Assembly: GCF_902498915.1 (NCBI RefSeq)
Contig: NZ_CABVLQ010000001.1
Origin: Escherichia ruysiae
GTDB lineage: Bacteria > Pseudomonadota > Gammaproteobacteria > Enterobacterales > Enterobacteriaceae
DNA: 64,000 nucleotides
Reading direction: 5' to 3' (one strand)
Shown one piece after another: positions 1-10,465 of the stretch (position 1 is the first letter of the stretch; each line of letters starts with the position of its first letter). The translations under genes were made by a program, and so were the position numbers. A model generated the notes under the pieces. The model made no database searches and was not told where the DNA came from. It worked only from the letters and a program-made list of their open reading frames with translations.

Positions 1-671
1 TCGTGTTCGCTCCTTTTTTTGCACAGTCAAATATGACTGTTTATCCTATGGCTGTTTCTATTAATAGTCAGGGTGAAGGCAACGTTCGTGTAATATCTAA
101 AAGTAATGAAGTTCAGTATATCAAGGCGACAGTATTCCGTATCGATAATCCATCGACGCCTCAGGAAAATGAAGTTGAGATTAAATCCGGTGATGCAAAT
201 CATCTGGTCGTTATGCCACCCAAATTCGCCTTACCAGCCGGTAGCAGCAAAACCGTGCGCTTTGTCGCAATGGAACCAGAGCAAAAAGAGAAAAATTACC
301 GCGTTAAATTTGAAGCAGTTCCCAGTATTGATGACGTTGCCACAGATAAAAAAGATCTCTCTATGCAGTTAACAGTTAACTTGATTTGGGGGATTGTTGT
401 TAGTGTTCCACCCCAACAACCTATTGCTAAGTTAGAAGTAAATCCTGCCAAAAAATTATTTAATGCAGGGAATCAACGTTTAAAACTTTTAACGATCGCT
501 TATTGCAAAAATAATAGCAAAGATAATTGTAAGATGCAGACCGTAAATAAAAATATCTTCCCTGGTCAGGAAATAAATCTTGAAAGCATATCTGGCTACG
601 ACAAGATCGTTGTCAAATATAATAACTGGATCACTAAGGATAATGGCGAGTTTGAGCTAGCGATCCATTAA
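1..671 (+). CDS. Class 5 fimbrial periplasmic chaperone (CfaA-like), 5' end cut by window
   Basis: About 222 residues are visible. The frame is open to the window edge, so the true start and most of the signal peptide lie outside. The first visible residues end a signal sequence (VFAPFFAQS), followed by an Ig-like chaperone domain with the QYIKA and LPAGSSKTVRF stretches typical of CFA/I-type chaperones. Such chaperones bind pilin subunits in the periplasm by donor-strand complementation and deliver them to the usher. It is first in the visible operon, 29 bases before the major subunit. The gene is visibly AT-rich, especially in its second half, unlike the backbone genes nearby, which fits acquisition by transfer. 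Family assignment is firm; the specific fimbria name is not. Confidence 0.88.
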   Translation, partial: VFAPFFAQSNMTVYPMAVSINSQGEGNVRVISKSNEVQYIKATVFRIDNPSTPQENEVEIKSGDANHLVVMPPKFALPAGSSKTVRFVAMEPEQKEKNYRVKFEAVPSIDDVATDKKDLSMQLTVNLIWGIVVSVPPQQPIAKLEVNPAKKLFNAGNQRLKLLTIAYCKNNSKDNCKMQTVNKNIFPGQEINLESISGYDKIVVKYNNWITKDNGEFELAIH

Positions 672-700
672 TTATCATTGTCATAAACGAAGGAATAGTA

Positions 701-1201
701 ATGAAAAAGGCATTTGCAAAATCTCTTCTGGTAGCAGCGTTATTCTCTGTAGCAGGCTCCGCGTTAGCAGTACAAAAAGATATTACTGTAACAGCTAACG
801 TTGATGCCGCTCTGGATATGACGCAAACCGATAACAGCGCACTGCCGAAAGCAGTTGAAATGCAATATCTGCCGGGTCAGGGTCTGCAATCTTATCAGTT
901 GATGACTAAAATTTGGTCTAACGATGTGACTAAAGACATTAAAATGCAGTTGGTTTCCCCTGCGCAACTGGTTCATAACCTGGACGGCAGCAAAACTGTT
1001 CCGCTGACTGTGACCTGGGGTGGTACTGAAATCAAGTCCGATGCCGCTACCACTTTTGAAGCAACCAAAATTTTTGCTTCCGATGCTTTAACCAACGGTT
1101 CTTTGGCTAAAAACCTGATGTTTGCTCAGACCACCAAAGGTGTACTGGAAACCGGTATTTACCGTGGCGTGGTAAGCATCTATCTGTCCCAGGATATCTA
1201 A
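701..1201 (+). CDS. Class 5 fimbrial major pilin subunit (CfaB-like)
   Basis: This 166-residue protein has a classic signal peptide ending in SALA, followed by VQKDITVTANVDAALDM. That closely resembles the mature start of CfaB and other CS1-family pilins (VEKNITVTASVDP, from memory). The SWGG-type motif appears as VTWGGTEI, and the C-terminus (GVVSIYLSQ) is typical of pilins. The protein would form the shaft by donor-strand exchange, its N-terminal strand filling the groove of the next subunit. The start is preceded by AAGGA at a good distance. A hairpin after the stop probably lets this gene be transcribed more than the usher and adhesin, as in other fimbrial operons. Confidence 0.9.
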   Translation: MKKAFAKSLLVAALFSVAGSALAVQKDITVTANVDAALDMTQTDNSALPKAVEMQYLPGQGLQSYQLMTKIWSNDVTKDIKMQLVSPAQLVHNLDGSKTVPLTVTWGGTEIKSDAATTFEATKIFASDALTNGSLAKNLMFAQTTKGVLETGIYRGVVSIYLSQDI

Positions 1202-1226
1202 TCCGGATAACAGAATTAATACGTAA

Positions 1227-1254
1227 TAAAGGGGGGCTTGTCCTCCCTTATTTT
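1227..1254 (+). terminator. Attenuator-like hairpin between pilin and usher
   Basis: A G-run (GGGGGG) pairs with TCCTCCC, with flanking TAA/TTA pairs, a short loop, one bulged A and some G-T pairs, followed by TTTT. It lies in the 90-base gap between the major subunit and the usher. Its position suggests partial termination that favours the abundant shaft subunit. Strength is inferred. Confidence 0.5.
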
Positions 1255-1291
1255 AACTATTTTAGTCGTTGTTATGGATTACAGGGTTGCC

Positions 1292-3976
1292 ATGGATAAA
1301 AAATTACTGGCTCTTTTGATCCTGGCGAGTCTCAGCCCGGCAAAGGCAGCATTAACTAAAATTCCCGCTGGGTTTGAGGTTATTGCGCAGGGACAGCAGG
1401 AGTATATTGAAGTCTATTATGCCGGGAAAAGTCTCGGTAAATATTATGCAATGGTTAATCTTGATGCGGTAACATTTCTGGATTCAGCAAGTTTATATAA
1501 TAAGCTGGAGCTGGATACCAAAGACCAAAAAATCACTCAAGCCGTAAAAGCGAGACTGGCACAACCACTGGCGCGTCATGGTGAACTGGCTTGTGGTTTT
1601 GCGCAGACCGATTCAGGATGTGGCTTTCTCAATACCGATTCTGTTGACATTATTTTTAATGATGAAGAGAGTTCCGCCACCCTCTTTCTGAATCCCCAAT
1701 GGAGTTCCTCGTTAAATTCAAAATCGCTATATTTAAATCCAGACAGAAACGCGATTAATGCATTTATTCATCAGCAGGATATTAACGTGCTGGTGCAGGA
1801 TGATTACCAATCGTTCTCCATTCAGGGCAATGGTGCGCTGGGTGTCACAGAGAATAGTTATATTGGCGGGCACTGGAATTTCAATGGCTATGAGGCAGAA
1901 GATGTCAGCGATAATAATGCTGATGTCAGCGATCTCTATTATCGTTATGATTTTTTACGTCGTTATTATTTGCAGGCGGGGCGAATGGACAACCGCACGC
2001 TATTTAATGCACAAGGCGGGAATTTTACTTTTAACTTTCTGCCACTCGGTGCAATCGATGGAATGCGTATCGGGTCAACACTCAGTTATTTAAACCAGGC
2101 GCAGAGTCAGCAAGGAACGCCAGTAATGGTCCTGCTTTCGCGCAATTCTCGTGTTGACGCTTATCGTAATGAACAACTTCTGGGATCGTTTTATCTCAAT
2201 AGTGGTTCGCAATTTATTGATACTGGTTCCTTTCCGCCAGGCAGCTACAGCGTGGCGTTAAAAGTTTATGAGAACAACCAACTCACCCGCACTGAACTTG
2301 TCCCTTTTACCAAAACAGGGGGGCTGACGGACGGAAATGCGCAGTGGTTCTTACAGGCCGGTAAAACCACCTCCCAGGCTGCCGATGACGAAAGTTCAGC
2401 TTATCAACTGGGTTTTCGCCTGCCGTTACATCCACAATATGAGCTCTACGCAGGGCTGGCGAATGCCGATGATGTGAATGCTTTCGAGTTAGGTAATAAC
2501 TGGACGGCGGATTTAGGCGGGGTGGGGAATCTTGCCATAGGTGCCAGTCTGTTCCGCAATGACGATGGCGGCAAAGGTGATATGCAGCAGGTTAACTGGA
2601 GTAATTCGGGATGGCCGACGCTGGGCTTTTATCGTACCAACTCCGACGGAGATGCTTGTACAACCGACAGCAGAGATAGCTACAACGCCTTAAGCTGTTA
2701 TGAAAGCATATCCGCTACGATTTCACAGAATCTTATCGGCTGGAACATGATGCTGGGTTATACCCGCACGCAAAATAACACCGACGACAGCTTACGCTGG
2801 GACAAACAGCAGAGTTTTGAAAATAACTATCTTCGCCAGACTTCTGCGCAAAGTATTTCTGAAACCGTACAGCTTAGCGCGTCTCGCGCTTTTGTAATGC
2901 GTGACTGGATTTTGAGCACTTCTGTCGGGGTTTTCCATCGTAACGACAACGGCGGAGATAACGACGACAACGGATTGTACTTATCGTTTTCGTTATCTGA
3001 TACACCAACGATGGACAGCAATAATAACAGTCACTCAACCAATGTTTCGACTGACTATCGCTATAGCGATCAGGATGGCGACCAAACTTCATGGCAGTTA
3101 TCGCATACCTTTTATAACGATTCATTCAGCCATAAAGAACTTGGCGTGACCGTCGGTGGTCTGAACACCGATACCATAAACAGCGCGGTTAACGGTCGCT
3201 GGGATGGTCAATACGGTAATCTCTACGGCACCGTATCAGACAGTTACGATCGCAAGAATCATGATCATCTCTCTGCCTTTACAGGGTCTTACAGTTCCAC
3301 ACTGGCGGTGAGTCGTTACGGAATTAATCTGGGAGCCAGTGGAACAGATGATCTGCTCGGCGCTGTATTAGTCGATGTAAAAGGATTTACTGAACAGGAT
3401 GAAGAGAGCCAGGATCTGCAATTCGAAGCTCGGGTTGCGGGCAGCAGAACTCTGCAACTTGGTCAAAGTGACAGTGTGTTGTTCCCCTATGCTGGATTCC
3501 AGTCGGGCTTTGTTGACGTCAGGGACAGCAACCAGGGCAACCAGCAGGGAACAACCAATATTATCAATGGCGCGGGAAACCGGGAATTAATGTTGCTGCC
3601 CGGTAAGTTACGTTATCGCGAAGTCACTGCCAGCTTTAACTACAACTATATTGGTCGCTTGTTATTACCAGCATCAGTAGAGAAATTCCCGCTGATTGGT
3701 CTGAACAGCACCATGTTATTGGTGGCTGAAGATGGCGGATTTACGCTGGAAATTAGCGGCAATGATAAAGAATTGTATCTGCTTTCCGGACACGAATTCC
3801 TTAAATGTCCGCTGACTGTTGTGAAGAAACGCGCCAGCATTCGTTACAGCGGCGATGTGACTTGTAGCGTCGTGAGTTATTCGCAATTGCCAGAGTCGAT
3901 TCAGGTTCAGGCGCAGTTAAAACAGCCTAAATTACGTGAGAGCGTACAAACGGCGCAAAGGGAGGTTGCACCATGA
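1292..3976 (+). CDS. Class 5 fimbrial outer-membrane usher (CfaC-like)
   Basis: The protein is 894 residues, the size of CfaC/TcfC-type ushers. The start at MDKKLLALLILASLSPAKA gives a clean signal peptide and has AGGG upstream; the open frame extends 18 codons further but without such a signal. The body is rich in alternating beta-strands, as expected for a 24-strand outer-membrane barrel. The C-terminal part has paired cysteines (KCPLTV and DVTCSVV). Ushers bind chaperone-subunit complexes, assemble the pilus and export it. The stop overlaps the start of the next gene by 4 bases (ATGA), indicating translational coupling. No frameshift is seen. Confidence 0.88.
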   Translation: MDKKLLALLILASLSPAKAALTKIPAGFEVIAQGQQEYIEVYYAGKSLGKYYAMVNLDAVTFLDSASLYNKLELDTKDQKITQAVKARLAQPLARHGELACGFAQTDSGCGFLNTDSVDIIFNDEESSATLFLNPQWSSSLNSKSLYLNPDRNAINAFIHQQDINVLVQDDYQSFSIQGNGALGVTENSYIGGHWNFNGYEAEDVSDNNADVSDLYYRYDFLRRYYLQAGRMDNRTLFNAQGGNFTFNFLPLGAIDGMRIGSTLSYLNQAQSQQGTPVMVLLSRNSRVDAYRNEQLLGSFYLNSGSQFIDTGSFPPGSYSVALKVYENNQLTRTELVPFTKTGGLTDGNAQWFLQAGKTTSQAADDESSAYQLGFRLPLHPQYELYAGLANADDVNAFELGNNWTADLGGVGNLAIGASLFRNDDGGKGDMQQVNWSNSGWPTLGFYRTNSDGDACTTDSRDSYNALSCYESISATISQNLIGWNMMLGYTRTQNNTDDSLRWDKQQSFENNYLRQTSAQSISETVQLSASRAFVMRDWILSTSVGVFHRNDNGGDNDDNGLYLSFSLSDTPTMDSNNNSHSTNVSTDYRYSDQDGDQTSWQLSHTFYNDSFSHKELGVTVGGLNTDTINSAVNGRWDGQYGNLYGTVSDSYDRKNHDHLSAFTGSYSSTLAVSRYGINLGASGTDDLLGAVLVDVKGFTEQDEESQDLQFEARVAGSRTLQLGQSDSVLFPYAGFQSGFVDVRDSNQGNQQGTTNIINGAGNRELMLLPGKLRYREVTASFNYNYIGRLLLPASVEKFPLIGLNSTMLLVAEDGGFTLEISGNDKELYLLSGHEFLKCPLTVVKKRASIRYSGDVTCSVVSYSQLPESIQVQAQLKQPKLRESVQTAQREVAP

Positions 3977-5058
3977 GAAAGCGATTGATTGCCATACTAT
4001 TTTGCTTTTTGGGCTCGGTTGCAGGTGTTCAGGCATCGCCCAACGTTACGGCTGAAATTACTTATGATTTGGCAGTCGGCAGGGCAGATTATTACATCTG
4101 GAACAAGGAAGAACCCCCTGCTATAAACTACGACACCGCATGGTCAAGTTATCAGTGCAATTTTCCTGATCGACAGCAGATTTGTACACCATCTGGTAAT
4201 TATTCAAACGTGAAAATTTATATGACAGAAAAGCGCAGTGGTATGCGTTGGCCAGTTAACCTTAAAGGATATACGAATTTTGTGGTCCGCAATCCAGGAG
4301 GGGACTGTGATGGCTGGTCGGCGCAATTCCCTTTAGATAGTACAACTACTCGTCGATGTATAGCTAATAGCGGTGCTTATAATGCCAATGTAAAACTGTT
4401 AACGCTCTATCTTGAGCAAGCAGAAATGAAAAAATTACCGATTGGTGGCGTCTGGGAAGGTTCCGTTAAAATGCATTTTACCTACCCTGGAGCAGATTAT
4501 TTTGCGGATATCACGCTTAATACGCTCGATCCCAACCATATCGATATCTTCTTTCCGGAGTTTGCCCACGCCACGCCACGGGTACAGTTGGATCTACACC
4601 CGACGGGGAGCGTCAATGGCAGTAACTATGCTCAGGATCTGACCACGCTGGATATGTGCCTGTACGATGGTTTTAACGGCAACGCCATCAGTTATGAAAT
4701 CCAGCTTAAAGATGAAGGTCGCCCGGCTGCCGGGCGAAGAGATGGCGACTTCTCGATTTATCGTCAGGGAGGAATATCGACAGATGCCTCAGAACGCATT
4801 GATTACCGGGTAAAAATGTATAACCCGGAAACGGGCGGGCAAATTGATGTTCGCAACAATGAAAATATGGTCTGGAACAGCATCAACCTGAAGCGCGTTC
4901 GTCCGGTTGTGCTGCCAGGAATTCGTTACGCTGTCATGTGTGTGCCGACGCCATTAACCCTGGCGGTCGATAAATTTAGCGTGATGGATAAACAGGCAGG
5001 GTATTACATGGGGAAACTATCGGTAATTTTTACTCCATCTCTACCAACCATCAATTAA
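3973..5058 (+). CDS. Class 5 fimbrial minor tip adhesin (CfaE-like, CblD family)
   Basis: The product is 361 residues, essentially the length of CfaE (about 360). A signal peptide (MRKRLIAILFCFLGSVAGVQA) is followed by an N-terminal adhesin domain with several cysteines and a C-terminal pilin-like domain. In this family the minor subunit sits at the fibre tip and binds host glycans. It starts within the usher stop (ATGA overlap) and is last in the operon. A strong hairpin lies 31 bases after its stop, shared with the convergent exuT. The receptor cannot be inferred here. Confidence 0.85.
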   Translation: MRKRLIAILFCFLGSVAGVQASPNVTAEITYDLAVGRADYYIWNKEEPPAINYDTAWSSYQCNFPDRQQICTPSGNYSNVKIYMTEKRSGMRWPVNLKGYTNFVVRNPGGDCDGWSAQFPLDSTTTRRCIANSGAYNANVKLLTLYLEQAEMKKLPIGGVWEGSVKMHFTYPGADYFADITLNTLDPNHIDIFFPEFAHATPRVQLDLHPTGSVNGSNYAQDLTTLDMCLYDGFNGNAISYEIQLKDEGRPAAGRRDGDFSIYRQGGISTDASERIDYRVKMYNPETGGQIDVRNNENMVWNSINLKRVRPVVLPGIRYAVMCVPTPLTLAVDKFSVMDKQAGYYMGKLSVIFTPSLPTIN

Positions 5059-5088
5059 CCCTCCAGGCCGGACAAACGCATAAACAAC

Positions 5089-5112
5089 GAAGCCGCCTGA
5101 ACAGGCGGCTTC
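5089..5112. terminator. Bidirectional terminator between fimbrial operon and exuT
   Basis: A perfect 9-base stem GAAGCCGCC / GGCGGCTTC encloses TGAACA. It sits between two convergent genes and can end both transcripts. Confidence 0.7.
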
Positions 5113-5135
5113 GACATTAAAACTCACGCTAAGCG

Positions 5136-6434
5136 TTAATGTTGCGGGGCGGGATCGTTATGTGTTTCCTGCGCCACCTCAATCGCCGGTTTGTTCTGCA
5201 ATACCGTCCAGATAACCAGCGCGCCTAACAGGTCGAACACTGCCAGCACTGCGAACAGCGGGCTGAAGCCGATGGTGTCAGCCAGAGCACCAACAACCAA
5301 GGCAAACAGCGTACTTGCCAGCCATGCGGACATCCCGGTCAGACCGTTTGCCGTTGCCACTTCGTTACGACCGAACACGTCAGAAGAGAGCGTAATCAGT
5401 GCGCCAGACAGTGCCTGGTGAGCAAAACCACCGATACACAGCAGCATAATCGCCACATATGGATTGGTGAACAGACCGATCATACCTGGGCCAATCATCA
5501 GCACCGCACCCAGCGTGACTACCATCTTACGGGAGACGATCAGGTTCACGCCAAACCAACGCTGGAACAGCGGCGGCAGGTAACCACCGAGGATACAACC
5601 GAGGTCAGCAAACAGCATCGGCATCCAGGCGAACATCGCGATCTCTTTCAGGTTAAAGCCGTAAACTTTAAACATGAACAGTGGGATCCACGCGTTGAAA
5701 GTCCCCCACGCCGGTTCAGCCAGGAAACGCGGCAGCGCGATACCCCAGAACTGACGGTTACGCAGGATCTGACCAACGGACATTTTCTTCGCCGTGCCAA
5801 CCTGGTGCTGGGCTTCCTGACCGTTAATAATGTATTCGCGTTCTTCATCAGTCAGATGTTTCTGGTCGCGCGGGTGTTTATAGAAAATCAGCCATGCCAT
5901 CGCCCAGATAAAGCTCAGCGCACCGGAGATGATAAATGCCATCTGCCAGCTGTGCATCACAATTGCCCATACCACCAGCGGCGGTGCAATCATCGCACCA
6001 ATTGAAGAACCAACGTTAAAGTAACCTACTGCGATGGAACGCTCTTTCGCCGGGAACCATTCGGAACTGGCTTTCAGACCCGCTGGGATCATTGCTGCTT
6101 CAGCAGCACCTACCGCACCACGAGCAATCGCCAGGCCGCCCCAGCTACCTGCCAGCGCGGTAGCGCCACAGAACACAGCCCACAACACGGCAAACATCGC
6201 GTAACCGATTTTTGTACCCAGAACATCCAGTACATAACCCGCTACCGGTTGCATGACCGTATAAGCAGCAGAATAAGCTGCGATGATGTAGGAATACTGT
6301 TGGGTGGAGATGTTTAACTCTTCCATCAGAGTTGGCGCAGCTGCCGCCACAGTGTTACGCGTCAGGTAACCGAGCACGGTGCCGAGCGTCACCAGTGCGA
6401 TCATATACCAACGTAACCCTTTAATTTTACGCAT
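5136..6434 (-). CDS. exuT: Hexuronate (galacturonate/glucuronate) transporter ExuT
   Basis: This is an inner-membrane major facilitator of 432 residues that takes up galacturonate and glucuronate for the UxaC/UxaB/UxaA pathway. The sequence matches E. coli ExuT throughout, with about 12 hydrophobic segments. I chose MRKIKG at 6434 because GAGG lies six bases upstream; an in-frame ATG at 6446 and an open frame to 6656 lack such a site. It is divergent from uxaC across a 479-base regulatory region. Downstream, where K-12 carries exuR, this genome has a fimbrial operon; whether exuR survives outside the window cannot be seen. Confidence 0.96.
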   Translation of the reverse strand: MRKIKGLRWYMIALVTLGTVLGYLTRNTVAAAAPTLMEELNISTQQYSYIIAAYSAAYTVMQPVAGYVLDVLGTKIGYAMFAVLWAVFCGATALAGSWGGLAIARGAVGAAEAAMIPAGLKASSEWFPAKERSIAVGYFNVGSSIGAMIAPPLVVWAIVMHSWQMAFIISGALSFIWAMAWLIFYKHPRDQKHLTDEEREYIINGQEAQHQVGTAKKMSVGQILRNRQFWGIALPRFLAEPAWGTFNAWIPLFMFKVYGFNLKEIAMFAWMPMLFADLGCILGGYLPPLFQRWFGVNLIVSRKMVVTLGAVLMIGPGMIGLFTNPYVAIMLLCIGGFAHQALSGALITLSSDVFGRNEVATANGLTGMSAWLASTLFALVVGALADTIGFSPLFAVLAVFDLLGALVIWTVLQNKPAIEVAQETHNDPAPQH

Positions 6435-6662
6435 GTAAAACCTCATCGTTTTGTTATATCCGCAGTAATCGCGGCCATCATCCCGCCAGAGGCTGAAGAT
6501 GTTACTTACGACCGGGTAACCGAAAAAAAAACCGGCACGCCCCGAACGTTGCCATGAAAGTTTCGTGCTAATTCGGCTTCCGTACCGGTCAATCCAATCC
6601 ATCCAGAGAATGAATCGGCAATTTGCATTCCGTCGACTTATTATTTGCGACGGCAAAAAGAT

Positions 6663-6679
6663 AACTTGTCATACAACTT
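6663..6679. promoter_or_regulatory. Probable ExuR operator
   Basis: The sequence AACTTGTCATACAACTT contains the palindrome TTGT-CAT-ACAA with AA/TT flanks. It resembles the ExuR/UxuR box and lies between the two ExuR-controlled genes. Identification rests on the family consensus as I recall it. Confidence 0.55.
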
Positions 6680-6684
6680 TAAAA

Positions 6685-6700
6685 GGTGAGAGCCATCACA
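6685..6700. promoter_or_regulatory. CRP binding site
   Basis: GGTGA-GAGCCA-TCACA matches the CRP consensus TGTGA-N6-TCACA at 9 of 10 positions. It is centred about 220 bases upstream of uxaC and about 260 upstream of exuT. Glucose repression of hexuronate genes through CRP-cAMP is established. Confidence 0.65.
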
Positions 6701-6811
6701 AATGTGCGAATATTTGTAGGGACATTACACGATGATAGCGAGGCCAGTAACGGCGCGGCTTGCAGCGATATTTACCACTTTGAGAGTAATTTTTTTAACT
6801 ACGTTTATTGA

Positions 6812-8326
<1,515 letters not shown>

Positions 8327-8340
8327 GGTCTGGGGTTGAT

Positions 8341-9828
8341 ATGCAATACATCAAGATCCATGCACTGGATAACGTCGCGGTTGCTTTAGCAGATTTGGCG
8401 GAAGGCACAGAAGTCAGTGTCGATAACCAAACCGTTACGCTGCGCCAGGATGTCGCTCGAGGACATAAATTTGCGTTAACGGATATCGCAAAAGGGGCCA
8501 ACGTCATCAAATATGGCCTGCCGATTGGTTATGCACTGGCGGATATTGCGGCGGGGGAACACGTTCACGCCCACAATACGCGCACGAATCTGAGCGATCT
8601 GGATCAGTATCGCTATCAACCTGATTTTCACGAACTGCCAGCACAAGCGGCAGATCGTGAAGTGCAGATCTATCGTCGCGCTAACGGCGATGTCGGGGTG
8701 CGTAATGAGCTGTGGATCCTGCCAACCGTGGGCTGTGTCAACGGCATCGCGCGGCAGATCCAGAACCGTTTCCTGAAAGAGACCAACAACGCTGAAGGTA
8801 CTGACGGCGTGTTCCTCTTCAGCCACACCTACGGCTGCTCACAACTGGGTGACGATCACATCAATACCCGCACTATGCTGCAAAACATGGTGCGCCACCC
8901 GAACGCGGGCGCAGTGCTGGTGATTGGTCTGGGCTGTGAAAACAATCAGGTCGATGTCTTCCGTGAAACGCTGGGGGACATCGATCCTGAACGCGTTCAT
9001 TTCATGATCTGCCAACAGCAGGATGATGAGATCGAAGCCGGGATCGAGCATTTGCATCAACTGTATAACGTGATGCGCAACGATAAACGCGAGCCAGGCA
9101 AACTCAGCGAACTGAAGTTTGGTCTGGAGTGCGGCGGTTCTGATGGTCTTTCTGGTATTACCGCTAACCCGATGCTGGGGCGTTTTTCTGACTACGTGAT
9201 TGCTAACGGCGGTACTACCGTACTGACCGAAGTGCCGGAGATGTTTGGCGCAGAGCAGTTGCTGATGGATCATTGCCGCGACGAAGCAACGTTTGAAAAA
9301 TTGGTCACCATGGTCAACGATTTCAAACAGTACTTTATTGCTCATGACCAGCCCATTTACGAAAACCCATCACCGGGGAACAAAGCGGGCGGTATCACCA
9401 CGCTGGAAGATAAATCACTTGGTTGTACTCAGAAAGCGGGTTCCAGCGAAGTGGTTGACGTGCTGCGTTACGGCGAGCGTCTGAAAACGCCGGGACTGAA
9501 CCTGTTGAGCGCGCCGGGTAACGATGCCGTAGCGACCAGTGCCCTGGCGGGCGCAGGCTGTCACATGGTGCTGTTCAGTACCGGTCGCGGTACGCCGTAT
9601 GGTGGTTTTGTGCCGACGGTGAAAATTGCCACCAACAGTGAACTGGCGGCGAAGAAAAAACACTGGATCGACTTTGACGCGGGTCAGTTGATTCACGGAA
9701 AAGCGATGCCGCAGTTGCTGGAAGAATTTATCGATACCATCGTTGAGTTTGCCAACGGTAAGCAAACTTGCAACGAGCGTAACGACTTCCGCGAACTGGC
9801 GATCTTCAAAAGCGGCGTAACGCTATAA
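8341..9828 (+). CDS. uxaA: Altronate dehydratase UxaA
   Basis: UxaA (495 residues) dehydrates D-altronate to 2-keto-3-deoxygluconate, the end of the galacturonate branch before KDG kinase. It has an N-terminal SAF-type domain (about residues 1-100) and the large dehydratase domain with the conserved TYGCSQLGDDH and GLGCENNQ stretches. The enzyme is iron-dependent. Cotranscribed with uxaC and followed by a strong hairpin terminator. Confidence 0.97.
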   Translation: MQYIKIHALDNVAVALADLAEGTEVSVDNQTVTLRQDVARGHKFALTDIAKGANVIKYGLPIGYALADIAAGEHVHAHNTRTNLSDLDQYRYQPDFHELPAQAADREVQIYRRANGDVGVRNELWILPTVGCVNGIARQIQNRFLKETNNAEGTDGVFLFSHTYGCSQLGDDHINTRTMLQNMVRHPNAGAVLVIGLGCENNQVDVFRETLGDIDPERVHFMICQQQDDEIEAGIEHLHQLYNVMRNDKREPGKLSELKFGLECGGSDGLSGITANPMLGRFSDYVIANGGTTVLTEVPEMFGAEQLLMDHCRDEATFEKLVTMVNDFKQYFIAHDQPIYENPSPGNKAGGITTLEDKSLGCTQKAGSSEVVDVLRYGERLKTPGLNLLSAPGNDAVATSALAGAGCHMVLFSTGRGTPYGGFVPTVKIATNSELAAKKKHWIDFDAGQLIHGKAMPQLLEEFIDTIVEFANGKQTCNERNDFRELAIFKSGVTL

Positions 9829-9851
9829 AGTCGAAATGAGTTGTTAATAAA

Positions 9852-9887
9852 AAACGGCGTTTCATAATGTGAAGCGCCGTTTGCTTT
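9852..9887 (+). terminator. uxaCA terminator
   Basis: AACGGCG pairs with CGCCGTT around an inner stem TTTC/GAAG-type pairing, and the hairpin is followed by TTGCTTTT. It closes the uxaCA operon 24 bases after the uxaA stop. Confidence 0.75.
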
Positions 9888-9910
9888 TCCATACCTGTTA
9901 AGGATTTATC

Positions 9911-10462
9911 ATGACCGCGTATTGGCTGGCCCAGGGCGTGGGTGTCATCGCCTTTCTGATTGGTATCACTACATTTTTTAACCGTGACGAACGTCGCTTC
10001 AAAAAGCAGCTTTCGGTCTATAGCGCCGTTATTGGCGTGCATTTTTTCCTCCTGGGCACTTATCCTGCCGGTGCCAGTGCCATCCTTAATGCTATTCGTA
10101 CGTTGATTACCTTACGCACGCGCAGCTTATGGGTAATGGCGATATTTATTGTGCTGACTGGCGGAATCGGCCTGGCGAAGTTCCATCATCCTGTTGAACT
10201 ATTGCCGGTTATTGGCACGATTGTCAGTACCTGGGCGCTGTTCCGCTGTAAAGGGCTGACCATGCGCTGCGTGATGTGGTTTTCAACGTGTTGCTGGGTG
10301 ATTCACAACTTCTGGGCGGGGTCGATTGGCGGCACGATGATTGAGGGCAGTTTTCTACTGATGAATGGCCTGAATATTATTCGTTTCTGGCGGATGCAGA
10401 AAAGGGGAATTGATCCATTTAAAGTAGAGAAAACCCCTTCCGCCGTTGACGAAAGGGGTTAA
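9911..10462 (+). CDS. ygjV: Inner-membrane protein YgjV
   Basis: A 183-residue protein of unknown function, matching E. coli YgjV (YgjV/imp family). It has about five hydrophobic segments, for example near residues 5-20, 40-58 and 70-90, and no recognisable catalytic motif. It lies downstream of the uxaCA terminator with AAGGA before its start, so it probably has its own promoter. Its last codons form part of a hairpin shared with the convergent sstT. Confidence 0.9.
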   Translation: MTAYWLAQGVGVIAFLIGITTFFNRDERRFKKQLSVYSAVIGVHFFLLGTYPAGASAILNAIRTLITLRTRSLWVMAIFIVLTGGIGLAKFHHPVELLPVIGTIVSTWALFRCKGLTMRCVMWFSTCCWVIHNFWAGSIGGTMIEGSFLLMNGLNIIRFWRMQKRGIDPFKVEKTPSAVDERG

Positions 10463-10463
10463 A
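10430..10463. terminator. Convergent terminator at ygjV/sstT ends
   Basis: AACCCCTT at 10434 pairs with AAGGGGTT ending near 10461. The hairpin overlaps the 3' end of ygjV and lies just after the leftward sstT stop, so it can serve both genes. Confidence 0.55.
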
Positions 10464-10465
10464 CA

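Noticed and set aside
6515..6535. Run of nine A's between exuT and uxaC as a slippage or phase-variation tract
   Set aside because: It is outside any coding frame and too short to suggest phase variation in this species.
6435..6656. 74-codon upstream extension of exuT
   Set aside because: No similarity to transporters and no ribosome site; GAGG supports the start at 6434.
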